The notes under the pieces were generated by a model that did no database searches, was not told where the DNA came from, and worked only from the letters and a program-made list of their open reading frames with translations. Below are positions 10,301 through 23,327 of a stretch of DNA of 64,000 nt, one piece after another. The stretch's first letter is position 1. Every line of letters starts with the position of its first letter. The translations under genes were made by a program, and so were the position numbers. The DNA is from Blastomyces gilchristii SLH14081. Its lineage: Eukaryota; Ascomycota; Eurotiomycetes; Onygenales; Ajellomycetaceae. Location: assembly GCF_000003855.2 (NCBI RefSeq), contig NW_003101682.1:7579314-7643313 (forward strand). Reading direction: 5' to 3'.

Positions 10301-12981
10301 TTCTCCCTCATCAGATTCAGTCACGCCCACATGACCATGACATATGTCCTAGCTTCATGCGGATTAGCGCGCCACAATTCACTAACTTTTCTCATTCTTC
10401 AATTATCTTCTCTATTATCATCATCATCAAATGCTATCATCTTCTTCAAAATTTCTGCTCCTTCTTCTGTTCAATATCTTCTATTTATTTATCTATTATA
10501 TTATACACATTTCTTGTAATGACTTCTCATTCTCACAACAAGTATTATTATAGTGTCTATATTAGACAGTTTATTAGCAGTAAGTGTAACACATTGTGAA
10601 ATATGATCAGGACTTGTTTTCTTCTAATAATTATCAGAATATATTATTATGAATGACACATCTTCTTCATCTTTTCATATACTCTTAATTATTTTTCTTC
10701 TCAGTAGACTTCTGATCATGTTTTCTGACATGATTTTGCATGAACACAGATACTGATATTTGTTTTTATTTATATAGAATCTTTATATATTGACAGATCT
10801 GCATTCATCAATAATAGTGAACATCTCAATATTAAATTATTAATTGAAAACTTGAAGAATATGATAATGAAGAAATTGCTTATATTATATATAACTGAGT
10901 CTTTTATATTTCTCTCTGTCTCTTCTATCACTGTTTCTCTCTCTGCTACTCTCTCTCAATCTTCTATTCTTATCTCTGTTTCCAGTTCTCTCACTTTCAC
11001 TACCTCTGTTCTTATAATTCTCACTTTCACTACTTCTGCTCTCTCTGCTTTTACTGTCTCTACTTTCATTATCAGCTCTCTCTATTTTAAGAAGATATTG
11101 TGTAGACTTAATGAATCATGTTTCTCAGTATATACACTCTCACTCTTCTTACTAATCTCTAAAATAATTTATTATATAAAGACTGTGTACAATATAACTA
11201 TCTGAAGCTCAATTACAAACACTGATTATTATATTCATTTTAAATATTCATGATGAGACAATTGTTTATTTGTATCAGAGAATCATCTCTCTTCTTAACA
11301 GTGTTAAAATTATAAGTCTTTCTTTTTTCATCTTCTCTTTCTGACACTGATTTTCCTGTTCTTAGAGGAAATCATTATGAGTTTTATTATGTATAAAGTC
11401 ATGATATTCATAGATATCAAGAAACTTTTTATAATTATTAAATTCAATATTACAGATACATCTGCTCTGATAAATATCTTCAGAATAATTAACTTATATC
11501 AGTCTATTCTCTAGCATTTATTATTCAACTTCATGATGCAGATGAAGAATATTCATGTTTTCAGAAACAGAAATATGAATGTTGTACTTTTTTACATCTG
11601 TGAGTGTGAGACTTATACATCTTATCTGGGATATTATTATGAGAATGAGTTATTTGCATGCTGCATTCTGCATTCTGTATTCTCTCATATCTCTCTCTCT
11701 CTTTCTGAGAAGTCTCATATATATTGTAATTATATATATAATTCTAAGACTAGCAGATGTTCATTCAATAATTATTATTTCTGCTTTTACAGTTTCATAC
11801 ATTAATAATAGTTCTTAGTTACTTCACCATCAGAGATCATTTTAATTAAAGATGATAATACTGCTGAGACTACTCTCTTTCACTCTTAAGCTTCTCTTAT
11901 CACTTTCTCTTCCTTCTCTGCAAAGAAGATTGTGTGTATATCAGATTATAAGTATTCAGTTCTGAGTGACTTTCATCATTATTCATTCAGTTCTGTATTT
12001 CCTTCTTCTTTTATTTCTTTCATCTTTATCTCTTCTGTCTTAACTTCTGATTCTGCAGGTCTCACACTCTTCTTCAATTTTTCTACACACATATATACAC
12101 ATTTCTATATTGGCATTCCAGTCAATCTTGTAATAAATGACATTAATGTTATACACAGAGCAGTAGAAGAATCAGAGACATGTACAGCATTATTAAAAGA
12201 GCAGCTTACAGTTCTCAAATCTCTTACAAATCTCAAGTTTTGAGATTTTCTTTATTTTCGACATTTTTCAGGTGATGTGGCATTGAAAATAGATTAAATA
12301 TATGATATATAAAAATGAATAAGATATGTATGATAACATTTATCTTTTACAGCAGACTCTTACAGTTGATAACTAATTCATTATCTCTTCTCTTTTCTTA
12401 CACTTTTTCTTTGGCTGTTAGTCACTACTCTTACACAATCTCTATATGATACAGTATTCAGTGACTAGATTCAGCAGCTTTCATCTCTTGTAATTCTATC
12501 TCACACATTATACAGTCTCTCTTTACCTGCTCAGACTACTACAGTGAACAGCTCATTAAAACTAATCTCATCTGATCTCTGAGTGTTCTCAGAGGTCAAG
12601 ATGACTTAGTCTTATGTATTCATGAATGTTTCAGAGGCTTTATTCTCTGTTATCTCTGTAATTGAACTGATATAAACAGTCAAATTCAACTCTGAATTTC
12701 TTTTTCTTCTGTGACCTGATTCATATTCAAGTCTGTTACTCTGAGACTGCTCTTTACTGTGTTACATCTGCTATCTGCAGTGTATTATCATATAACTAGC
12801 TACAGTCTCATCACTTATTAAAGTGTGATATTCACCTGATTTCTTCATTTCTTCTCATTCTTTTCTTATAATTGTGAAAAGATCAGAATAAGTGAGATCA
12901 TCTGATTTATAAGCATCTATGATTTCTCTTACTTCATGAGACTTTTCAATTGTAAGCTTCTTCTTTTTTAACACTGACAAT
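10301..12981. other. Element 2 interior downstream of integrase, content unresolved
   Basis: Plus-strand open frames occur at 10852-11205, 11533-11805 and 11932-12243, and are Ser/Thr/Leu-rich. The reverse of the first reads as an Arg/Ser/Glu-rich stretch on the coding strand (about 11040-10900), which could be a basic charged protein. I cannot decide which strand once coded, and no family is recognised. The region could be an extra ORF of element 2 or a further unseen insertion. Confidence 0.4.
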
Positions 12982-13486
12982 TCGACTGGTCGCTGGGACC
13001 ATGAATTTCACGTTTGATCTCATTTGATCTGGTCCCATACATTTCTTGGTGTGAATCCCGCTGGGACTAGTCATCAAAAAAACATGCAAAGTGACTATAT
13101 ATCAGATCTTAAAATGAAACCATGACTTGAAAAAAATGAGAAAGTGGTTCCATTTGGTCTCATTTAGTCTCATTCTTGGCATAAAGTTACTATTTTTAGA
13201 CATTTTAAGTTTTTTTTAGACTATTTTTAATTTTTTAAAAAGTAACACTTTTTGGTAACACTCAAATGAGATTTAAAGTCATTTAAAGCAATAAAAATAA
13301 TTTAAATTGAGAAGTGGAAATCATGGTCTCATTTGAACAATGTGATAAGAGTAGACAGTAAGTCTCACTGAGACAGTATGAGACTACTATCTAATGTTAA
13401 AACTGTGTAATGGGATCAGTTGAATTGGTAATGAAACTATCAAAAAATCTGATCCTGGTCCCAGACACGGTCACACGGTCAGTCTA
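12982..13486 (+). mobile_element. hAT-like MITE, copy C, nested in element 2
   Basis: This 505-bp copy has target duplications ctgacaat (12974-12981) and ctgataat (13487-13494), which differ by one C-to-T change. Its left end reads TCGACTGGTCGC, a variant of the usual TAGACTGGCCGC, and its right end is CGGTCAGTCTA. Confidence 0.9.
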
Positions 13487-13929
13487 CTGATAATAGTGTT
13501 GTGAATAATTATAATCTGCTCAAGTCTTACATCTTTGCTTTCATAAGATATGAATTATTTATTAAGTTGTGTAAGATTCATTTCTCTGATTCTTTCAATG
13601 CATATGTTCTCAGAGAATGTGATTTGAGTATTTTATATAACTCAAATCATCTAGATTGAAACTTCTCAGAACTCTTATTATGTATAAGAACTTACATTCT
13701 CATCTTGAGACTTAATTTCTTAACTAGTGAGTCTCATATTCTTTTCAATTGAATTGCTCAGTTCAGAAGTAACTTATTAGCTGTTGTATATATATAACTG
13801 ATCTCTTTCAATCTTGATTCTGCATCTGTGACTGTTGCATTCATAACTGTTATTTCTGCTGTGTTCATAATCACTGTTCTCTCTCTCATCTTTTTCAAAG
13901 TATTCTCTGAAATGTGTGAATACAATTCA

Positions 13930-16330
13930 TACAACAGATAGAATGATGAACACTTGAAGACTGTATACTGCTGAATTCATGTGACTAATAGCATCTGATC
14001 AAGATATTCATTTCATAATCTCATAGACTTACTCACTAGATATTTCATCAGTATATTATTCAAGATTTCATTCAAGTATTTCACTTTTCTATTCATTCAC
14101 AGATGATATGATGTTGTTCTACAATGTCTTCTCTGTAACTGGTTCACAAAATGTCTTATCACTTCTTCTACAAGATTCACATCATTATTAGTTAGAATCT
14201 CATGCAGTATTTCATAGTTGATATAGATCTCATTATGTAGAAACTTCACTACTATCTTCTCTATCATTTCTGAAACTGCTTTCATAACTGACCAGTCAGT
14301 AGTGTAGTCAATAGCAGTGATTATTTAATAATTTTCATTTAGTATTCACAGTAATATGTCTATGAGATTCATCTCTCATCATTTAAACAGTTGTATCATA
14401 CACTTCATCTGATATTATACTTTCTTATATTCTAACTCTTTCTTATATTCTTTCACAACCTGATAATTCAGACACTCATGAGCATATATCTGAATATTCT
14501 CAGTCATGCTTGACCAGTACACTCTTGATTTGAGTACACTCATGAGTTCAGAACTTTGTAAGTGACTAAATTCCTTGTGCATGTAAGCTATCAAGTCACA
14601 TCTAAATGAATATTTCAGATAGAGAGCTTCTGTGTATTCTAGATTACAGTAAAGTATAACATCATTTTCTAATTTTCTCAGCTTGAAGTTCAGAAGCATC
14701 TCTTCTATCACTTTCATAAGATACTTATTTTCTGACATCTTGTCATTCTTTAAGCAAGAGATCATTGTATTCACTCATTCTGATTTCTTACACTCTCTTA
14801 GTACATTTAACATAAACTTCTCTTATATCTGATTCACAGAATTCTTACTCATGAAATCAGGTTCATGACTGATTGTATCAGGTATCACAGCATCTGATCT
14901 CTTTCAGTATTTAATATGAAGATTATACACTTAAAACTTCAAGATTTAACATGCTAAGTATTTAAATGGTTTTATTATCAATTATAGATAGATAAGGCTT
15001 TCATGATCTGTAATCATCATTGTCATATGTCTGTTATCAATATATCTATCTCACAATACCAGTATATGCTTAATTACTAGCAATTTCCTTTCATACACTG
15101 AGTAATTGAGCTCAGCATCTGATAGTTTTCTATCATCATATATCACTGAGTGCAGCTTGTCATCCTTGCTTGTCTGTAGAAGAGCATCTCTGATAGCTCA
15201 TTCAGATGCATTTATCTCAATGTAGAAAGGTTTATTACAATCTGATTGAATAAGCACTGAGAATGTTATTACATATTTTCTTAGTGTGAGAAAAGTCTCT
15301 TCACACATAGTATTTCAGATGATTGAACAAAACTTCTTCTTTCACAGATTTGCATTCTATTTCTCTTAAGAGATCTGAGAGTGATGCAGATATTCATACA
15401 AAATTCTTGATAAATCTGCAGTAATATGAGATCAACTAAAGAAACTATTATATATAATATATATTTCTCAGCTACAGTCAATTTACTATGACATTCAATT
15501 TCTTCAGAATGAGATGTATACAGTCATCACTTACTACATATTCTATAAACTTCAACTCTTTCATTTTAAACACATACTTTGTTAATTTAGTATAGAGCTT
15601 ATACTCTGTCAGAGTTATAAGTACTTTATCAAGATGCTTCAGATATTCATTATATGAGTTTAAAAAGACTAGAATATTATCAAGATATACAAGATATAAG
15701 GCTTTATTCTGTTTATAAAGAATTATATTCATCATCATTTAAAAGATGATAAATGCATTTATCAGACTGCATAATATTATCAGGAATTTGAACTTCTCTT
15801 ATTATATATTAAACATGGTTTGTGATACTGACAGTTCATCTATACAGATCTGTCAGTATTCTGAGAGAAGATCAATCTTTAATAGATATCAGGCATTTTC
15901 AACTGTATTCAACTGTTGTTGAATTTGTGATAGTGAATATTCATTCTTGATTATAAGCTTATTAAGTGTTTAATAATCAATACACATCTGTCACTCTTCA
16001 CTCACCTTTTTCATGAATAGGACTGAAAAGTCTCACACACTTAATAAGAATCATATGAGATTATATTCTAGAAGGTCTGTGATCTGACACTTCTGTTCTT
16101 CAAGATGCATTTGTGACAGAAAGTATGCATTCTGATTGACTGATTTCACATCTCTTATGTCAATCTCATGTATAAATCCTTGTTCTGACAGCAATTTCAG
16201 TGAAAGATCTGTTCAGAAGATCTTCTCATACTTCTTCAGAAGCTTCTTCATACACTTGTTCTCTTACATATTCTTTATCTTGGTTTTCTTCACTTTCAGG
16301 TCTCATATGATATACAGAATGCTTTCAGAT
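13930..16330 (-). pseudogene. Element 2 pol: reverse transcriptase, RNase H, integrase (decayed)
   Basis: Read on the minus strand, a gypsy reverse transcriptase core is at 15738-15478: YLDNILVF replaces the catalytic YLDD motif, followed by HLDKVLITL and the FLGY-like FIEYVV. The RNase H region follows with stops. The integrase zinc-binding domain is at about 14620-14450 (HKEF..L..SVLKSRVYW...CLNYQV). Part of the integrase core is at 14285-14097 (EILTNNDVNLVEEVIRHFV). The order RT, RNase H, IN is diagnostic of Ty3/gypsy. The D-to-N change at the catalytic site and the stops are what C-to-T mutation produces. Confidence 0.85.
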
Positions 16331-18628
16331 GAGATCTTGCAAATCATTCTCTTTGCTTATTAATATATAAGCAGATTTAATTCTTCTATATCAGGGACAT
16401 GAAATGTTCTTCTCATATCAGTTAATAGAATTGTATGAATCATTTTCTTTCTATCAGTCAATCACATATGACATGTATATCATTGAATCTGCAGATTGAA
16501 CCTTTGAAATCAATCAAGTTTAAGAATAAGATTATATTTCATGTTCTGCAGCTCTCACACTTAAATATAGCAAGATCATTCTTCAAAGTACAAGAGAACT
16601 CTTACTCTTGCAGATAATATCAAATATCAGTTATTAAATAATCTTATATATCAGAGATTCTTCACTCAGAAGACTTCTTTCAGTTTTCAAATCATATAAC
16701 TATTAATATATTGTGTAGATACTTCTGTATTCACTAACACTTTTGCAGTCATCTCTTAATTCTTATTCAAGTGCTCTTTATACATTAACATTTCAGGTCT
16801 CAAGACATTGAGATGAGTGTCTGCTTCATCATTTTCATCTGCATCTCATTCAGAAGTCTGCTTTCTCTTAGTATTCACAGAATTCAGAGAGTCATCTAAC
16901 ATGAGCATCTCTTTCACTTTGAAGACTTTTCATAGAATATCAGCAAGTGTCTCTGAGCTCACTGATTCTACAAGTTTTTTGACTTTCTTACTTCTCTTAA
17001 CTGCACACACTATATGTAATCTTTTATATTATGATTTTAACATTCACAGTTAAAGCAAGCTCAATGCTTATAATATCAAGATTTTCACTCAGAGAATCTC
17101 TTTTTTAAGGAATTCAGCACTTTAGTAATGATATTCAAATCTAGATTCATCATATTCAGATGTATGACTTGTGTCATAGAAGTCTGATTACTCATTCTTC
17201 ATTAAGATATACTCAATTACAGTATTTTCTATCACAGTTGACTCACTTGTTTCTGTACAATGAGAATGTTATATACTTTCTTCACTGTGTCTGACTGTGA
17301 GATTAAGCATTTTCATTTCACTCTCAACTCAGATGTAAGATCATGAATGAAGATCAGTAAATAGAAAGATGTTGAAAGCTCTTCATTTAATATAAGATAG
17401 TATAAGCTGAAGTGTGTGAAGTATGATATAAGATTACTCACTTATCTACATCTAGTAAAGTATTTATAACACTTATCTTATACATTCACTTTCTCAAAGT
17501 TATGCAAGATTCATTTGAAAAACTCATTTCATATTTATAAGAATAAATATCATTCTGAGTCTGTGAGATTCATCTTTTTATCAGTCATTTATAATGACTT
17601 CACTTTTCTATATAGAAACACAGCAGATCTTAAGACTTATTGAAATTTCATTAACTGTCTGTCTGTAAGTTCATATTCAATCTGATAATATAATTGTATC
17701 TGACTTAGCCAGCTGATTACAGTATTATTTTTTCAGTCATCATTAAAGCTTGATAACTCTGACAGATCTCTCAGCTTGATATATTTCATGCTCAGATTCT
17801 CATTCTGTGCAGCAGTCTCAGATGATGTGTACACTTCTGAAGAGATTATAAATGATTATGATGAAATCTTCAGGTTCAGTATAGTCATCTATCTGTGTAT
17901 ATATTCAATCTTTCACTGCAGATCTAAGATCTGATTTTCTCGATTCTTATTAATGATGATGATTGTGTCAGCAAAGCTCTTCATAGTGAATACTTGATTC
18001 ACAGTGAATGTCAATTGTTGTTTGACTTTCACCTCAGCCTGTCACTGTGTACACAAGGTCTTGATTTCATTTAGAATTCTTATACATGTACAGAGCTTTG
18101 ATTTCAGTTCAGTGATTACAGTCACTTTTCTTACTACTTTAAGTAAATTCTCTGAGAGATTCTGCATATCTTCTGATTCAGATAGCAGAGAAGAATGTTT
18201 ATATTAACTAGAGAAGATGTTCATTTTAGTGATTTCTCATTGATTGTACAATGTTTATCATTATATTACTATATCATTATATGATTTCTGTTATTATCAT
18301 ACAACTTCAGTGATAGTTATTTCTCTTTTTATTCTTCTTTTGAGTAGAGAGTAGACTTCTTTGAATCTGGTTCACTGCTCTCATTTTCTTTCTCATATCT
18401 TATTCATTCATATCTCATACATGGCATTCGCCTGAGTGTGAAGTTTTCCCTTAACAAGCAAAGCAGTATCAATCAGATGCTCTTTCACTCACTGCTCTTC
18501 ATATACTATCTTTTGAGACATTTTTAGAATCACACTGACATGATAACTATAAATCACTTCATAGACAGAATTATCACATTCTGGAGAAGCATGCACTTCT
18601 CATCAGTTTTTAGACATGCTATCAGATG
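16331..18628 (-). pseudogene. Element 2 gag/protease region (decayed)
   Basis: By position this minus-strand stretch between the right LTR and the reverse transcriptase should hold gag and protease. It is full of stops. Plus-strand open frames at 16817-17053 and 18004-18207 are probably reverse shadows. I could not identify a zinc knuckle or an aspartic protease motif with certainty. Confidence 0.45.
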
Positions 18629-18793
18629 TGATTCAAAGGTTGCTTAAGCCAGTGTACAATTACAGGTGTACATCGGCTTCTTATATATCATATACTAAAT
18701 TAATTGGTGGCCGCTATGGCCCCTTTACATTCGTAAGCAAGTTCGGAAGCGGCCGCGTTATTATCCGACGGTCGTACGTTCTTCCGAACCACA
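18629..18793 (-). repeat. LTR of element 2 (right)
   Basis: This 165-bp LTR has an outer half (about 18710-18793) that keeps nearly all CpG sites, in contrast to the interior of the element. Confidence 0.92.
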
Positions 18794-18799
18794 AGACTG

Positions 18800-21270
18800 C
18801 AGAGATTCAGTGTAAACTGTGTAATTTCTAGAAGATTTAACACTTTCACATGATAACTATGTGTAAGAAAGAACAGGCTTAGACCTGTTGAAACAGCATC
18901 TCAGTCATTAATAACAACTTCAGCATATAGAAGAAGACCATACCAGTTATCTTATAAATAGTTATAGAATTTACAAAGATAATTCTTCACTGTCTGAATT
19001 ATTTATTCTGATATATTATTGATTTCAGAGTGATAAGCAGTTGATAAATAGCATGTGATCTTGAGAACTTGACAGATTCTTGTTCAGAGAGTGCTCATGA
19101 ATTGACAGTCTTAATCTGATACTATAGATCTCAGTAATTCATATATTCAGTAGAATGAGCTCTGTAGAAAGACTTCAGTAACTTGTTTGATATCAATCTT
19201 ATTATAAGATTCTAATATGACATCTTTACTCAATCAGTCAATGATAATCAGAATATTCTTATAACTCTTACTCTCAGAGAGATTAACAGTGAAGTTAATT
19301 ACCACATTTTATCAGATTCTATCAGAGATATTAAGTGATTTCAGCAGGTCTTTTCTACAGTTCTTTCATAAGATGATAAAAGAACAATAGTTACAGTTTC
19401 AGACAAAGTATCTGATGCTGTTTAATATCTCAGATCAGTAAAATTCTTAAGAGATTATTCAATACAGTTGTTTATAACTTAGATAATCAGTTATATATGA
19501 ATCATACATCTCTTGCATTATTCAGATGTGTAGAGATTCAGAATGAGAGACTTAGTATCATTCACAGAATTACAGAGTATTATTATTATTGATTAAGTAT
19601 TCTGAGATGTCAGTTCTTATATATAGTTCTGATAAGAATTGAGATGCTTCTTGACATACTGCTTCAGTAAGTGTTTGAAGAAGTGTGTCAGTTTAAGCTG
19701 TTATCTATCACAATTCATCTAGTGTAGATTCAGAAGAAGTTGAGATATCAGTATCAGTTCAAAGAGAAAGTGTTCTAATTGAAGTAGTATGTATAGTGTC
19801 ATAAGTGATCTTATTGTGATTAACTAGTATTTTCAGATCTAAGAGTTAATGCTCTCAGTTCATTCAGTGAGTATCTATTACATTGAATGATATATCTTAC
19901 TCTTATCATGAGAGAGCATCTGTCATCAAGTTCTGACTGCTGAGACAGTAGTGTATTATGAAATGAAAACAGCTTAATAACTCAGATCATTGTATCTGTC
20001 ATTTGATAAGCTTGCAGATGATATTGAAGTATTTGAGATTCTTATAATCTGTGATTATCTTAAATTTGAAGATACTTCAGAGCTAAGAGTCTCATTCTTC
20101 TAGACAGTGTACTATTGTAAGAAGTTTCTTAGCATAGATCTCATAGTTACATTCAGCAGAACTTAACTTCTTAGACATGAAGATGCATGATTATAAGACA
20201 TCTTTATTATTATATTACAATATAGCTTCTTCTATGATATAGTCAGAGAAATTGACTTTAACAACTATCTTATAATCAGAATTAAATATTATCAGCAGAG
20301 AGGTATTGATGAACATCTTCTTCATTTATATGAATACAGCTTTGATGTCTGCTAACTACTGAAATACTAAGTTCTTCTTAATAAGTTCTGTAAGTGGTCT
20401 TGTAATATCTGAGAAGTTTTATATAAATCACTGATAGAAGTTAGTAAATCTGATGAAGCTGTATACATCTTTCATAGTATATGAAACTTCTCATTCAAGA
20501 ATGACAGAGACTTTCTCAGAATTTATTCAAACTCTCTTACCAGCTTCTATGATAAAACCTAGGTATTTTGTACTCTTAACTTTAAAATCACACTTGTCAA
20601 TATCTATTAATAGCTCTGCTTCTCATAATTATTATAATACTCTCTGCACATATTTCTGATGTTTGTTTCTGAATTCATCAATGAAGATGAGAATGTTATT
20701 CAGATATGTAGATACAAACTCATTAAGAAAATCTCAGAGTGTTCAGTTAATATACTTCTGAAATATACTAGAGGCATTAGTCAGTTCAAAGAGTGTGACT
20801 ACTTATTCAAAGAGATTATAACATATTCAGAATGCTGTAAGTCATTCATCTTCTTCAGTGATACAAATCTTATGAAACACAGTGATGACATATAATTTTA
20901 TAAATTATTAAGCTTATCTGATGTGTGCTAGAGTTTCATTGATGAGATATAAAAGATAATAATCTTTCTTTATCAATTTGTTCAGACCTCAATAGTTCAC
21001 ACAGAATCAGAGTTCTTTATCTGATTTCTTTATAAAGAGAATAGAAGCTGCAGTAGAAGAGTTACTAATATATATAAATTTCTTATTCAACAGATTATTG
21101 AGTGGCTTCTGAAGAAGAAGAAGTTCATCTCAAGATATATTATAAAGAAGGTCTTATAATAATTCAGAGTTCTTATTATTCTTCTTTTCTAACTTAATAC
21201 TATAATTTACTTCTGAGTCTTGTAAGAGAGATATATTCATAATATTATCTTATTGAAAGATATCTAGATA
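18800..21270 (-). pseudogene. Element 1 pol: integrase to reverse transcriptase (decayed)
   Basis: This is colinear with 43860-46310 in the other copy. On the minus strand the reverse transcriptase core near 20670-20715 reads YLNNILIFIDEF, so both aspartates of the YLDD site have become asparagine. The element breaks off at 21270 where element 3 is inserted, and continues at 29207. Open frames at 20453-20659 and 20659-20895 on the plus strand are shadows. Confidence 0.8.
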
Positions 21271-21528
21271 TGTAAGAATAAGTGCTCACAGGCGATTATT
21301 CGGGTGTTTGCAGCTTGGTGTGATATGTACTGTTAACTACTAGAAGTATTTGTGATAGAAAGATAAAATGTAGAGATCAAATGTATAATAGAATTCAAGC
21401 TGAGTTATGAATAGTATTCATGAACTTCAGTCTATATAGTTATGTGTAGCTAAGAGCTGCTAACTCTATTGATTATGTAAGAGATAGAAATAGAGATAAA
21501 GAATCTGTAAGAAGCAGAATTTCTTACA
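21271..21528 (-). repeat. LTR of element 3 (left)
   Basis: This 258-bp LTR keeps unmutated sites in its outer 60 bases (for example GGCGATTATTCGGG), while its inner part is mutated. Confidence 0.93.
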
Positions 21529-23015
21529 TATCTCTCTCTCTCTAAGACTTCATCCGCGAAGCCTTTCACTGAGTGATTTCATAGAATCAGACTCAGCACT
21601 GCAGTGATACTCACTAAAAACTCTTCATATCTATATAAAAAAAACCTCAGTGAGGAAAAATCCCTTGTTACTATAAAGAGAAAAGAGTCTGTCACTTAGT
21701 TTCTTATTTCATGAGATTCTTTGTGACCTGCAGATCTTTCTCTGACTATTATACAGATTCATCTCACATCTTTTATACAGAAGAGTTCTGATTGACTCTC
21801 AATCATTTTCATGAGATTCTTGTGTGATTATTACACAGATTCATTCTGCAGATAAATTACTTTCTGTGAGATTATTCTCATCAAAGAGAAGCATTTATGA
21901 GTTGATCTTTCACTCATTCTCATAAATCATCATTCTTTAACACTGTAGAATTGTGAGGAATTTTTCATTCTTTCATCAACTCTGTAGAATTGTAGAATCA
22001 AGATATTCATAATCTGCAATCACTCTTTATAGTTATATAGAAAGATTCAGATCTGTAATTTATAATCACTCTTTGTTTACTAGAGTGATCTGACTATTCT
22101 ACAGAATTAATCACAGTGTAAACAAACTTCTCTAGAGTAGTATAGATATCTCAGATCTGTCTGTGAAATCTTATCTTCTTTTTTCTTTTTCTGTAACAGT
22201 TTTCATTTCTATAAACTATGAGTATTCTCATTCATTCATAAAGTGTTTTCACTCAGATGATAGAGAGAGAGTGTTTCTGATAATATTTATATATTAATTC
22301 AAGAACTTCTTAAAAATAAAAATTTTTTCAATTTTAATATCTTTATAAACAATGTCTAATCACTGCTGAGCTTCTTATAAATTTCTCTATGACTCTTCTA
22401 ATTACTTTTTATCAGCTGATGAAGCAGGGATGTCACTGCTTATAATAATATCTTCATCTCTCTCAACCTTATCAGTGCATCTGATCTTCAAGCCAGCAGT
22501 TAACTCTGTGTCTCTCTCAGATCAGTCTCTAACTTTAAGCAGCACAGTCTCACTCTTTACTCTAAGTCTCTCTATAAGTAATTTCTTACAGACTCTACCT
22601 AACAGTTCTTATGAAGCTCTCAGTGTTGTTAGTATCTTCTATAGTCTCACAGATCTATAATCATCTCTCTTCTACTTATACAATCTCTGATCAGATATAT
22701 GCAAATATGTCTAGATTCTCTATCAACAGTTGTCACATCACAGCACATTTTCACAATCTCATTATCAATGAGAGATGAGTCTCTGAGTACCTGCAAAATC
22801 TGAGTAATCAAGATAATGCAAATATCATGAATTTGTAATAAGAGTTGATCTGAGCAGATGAGCTCTCTCTTCACATCTTAATTATTTTCAGGCTGAATAC
22901 TTTAGCATAACTGAAAGAGTGAATACAGCTTTGTAAGAAGTATCTAATTACATGTATAGATGATCAGTTCTCAAGACTCTGCTATAACTGTACATACTCT
23001 GATATTCAGCTTCTC
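21529..23015 (-). other. Element 3 interior downstream of integrase, possible extra ORF
   Basis: On the minus strand, frames from about 22874 to 22300 read as a charged, possibly coiled-coil protein broken by stops (blocks such as ERLRVKSETVLLKV and KIRCTDKVERDEDI). No family is recognised. Open frames on the plus strand here (22430-22660, 22960-23145) are likely shadows or part of the tandem duplication. Confidence 0.35.
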
Positions 23016-23327
23016 TAAAGTCTGTGCATTTCTGACAGTCTTTATATCATATGTAATAATTATCTGTATCACAGATATGATACTCTCTGCTTTTTTAAAA
23101 AGAGAAATTAATAGTTATAAGAAGATTAAGTATTGTGAGTATTAAGAATATAAGTATGAATTTTCTTTGTTTAAAGTCTGTGCATTTCTGACAGTCTTTA
23201 TATCATATGTAATAATTATCTGTATCACAGATATGATACTCTCTGCTTTTTTAAAAAGAGAAATTGATAGTTATAAGAAGATTAAGTATTGTGAGTATTA
23301 AGAATATAAGTATGAATTTTCTTTGTT
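23016..23327 (+). repeat. 156-bp tandem duplication, two nearly identical units
   Basis: Units 23016-23171 and 23172-23327 differ by about one base (aattaatag against aattgatag). Both are fully AT-mutated, so the duplication arose after most of the mutation of element 3. Confidence 0.9.

Larger units (their letters stand above)
10136..18793 (-). mobile_element. Element 2: Ty3/gypsy LTR retrotransposon nested in element 1
   Basis: Two 165-bp LTRs (10136-10300 and 18629-18793; TGATTCAAAGG...CACA) bound an 8.66-kb element. The 6-bp duplication agactg is present at 10130-10135 and 18794-18799. Removing the element and one duplication restores the sequence found uninterrupted near 43850 in the other copy of element 1. 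Coding is on the minus strand, and the minus strand beside the left LTR has a purine-rich tract (GATGAGGGAGAA). It contains MITE C. About 3 kb lie between integrase and the left LTR, longer than usual for gypsy elements. Confidence 0.92.

Noticed and set aside
10021..10599. 192-codon plus-strand frame
   Set aside because: It crosses the junction between element 1 and the LTR of element 2 and continues through the LTR, so it is a chance chimera.
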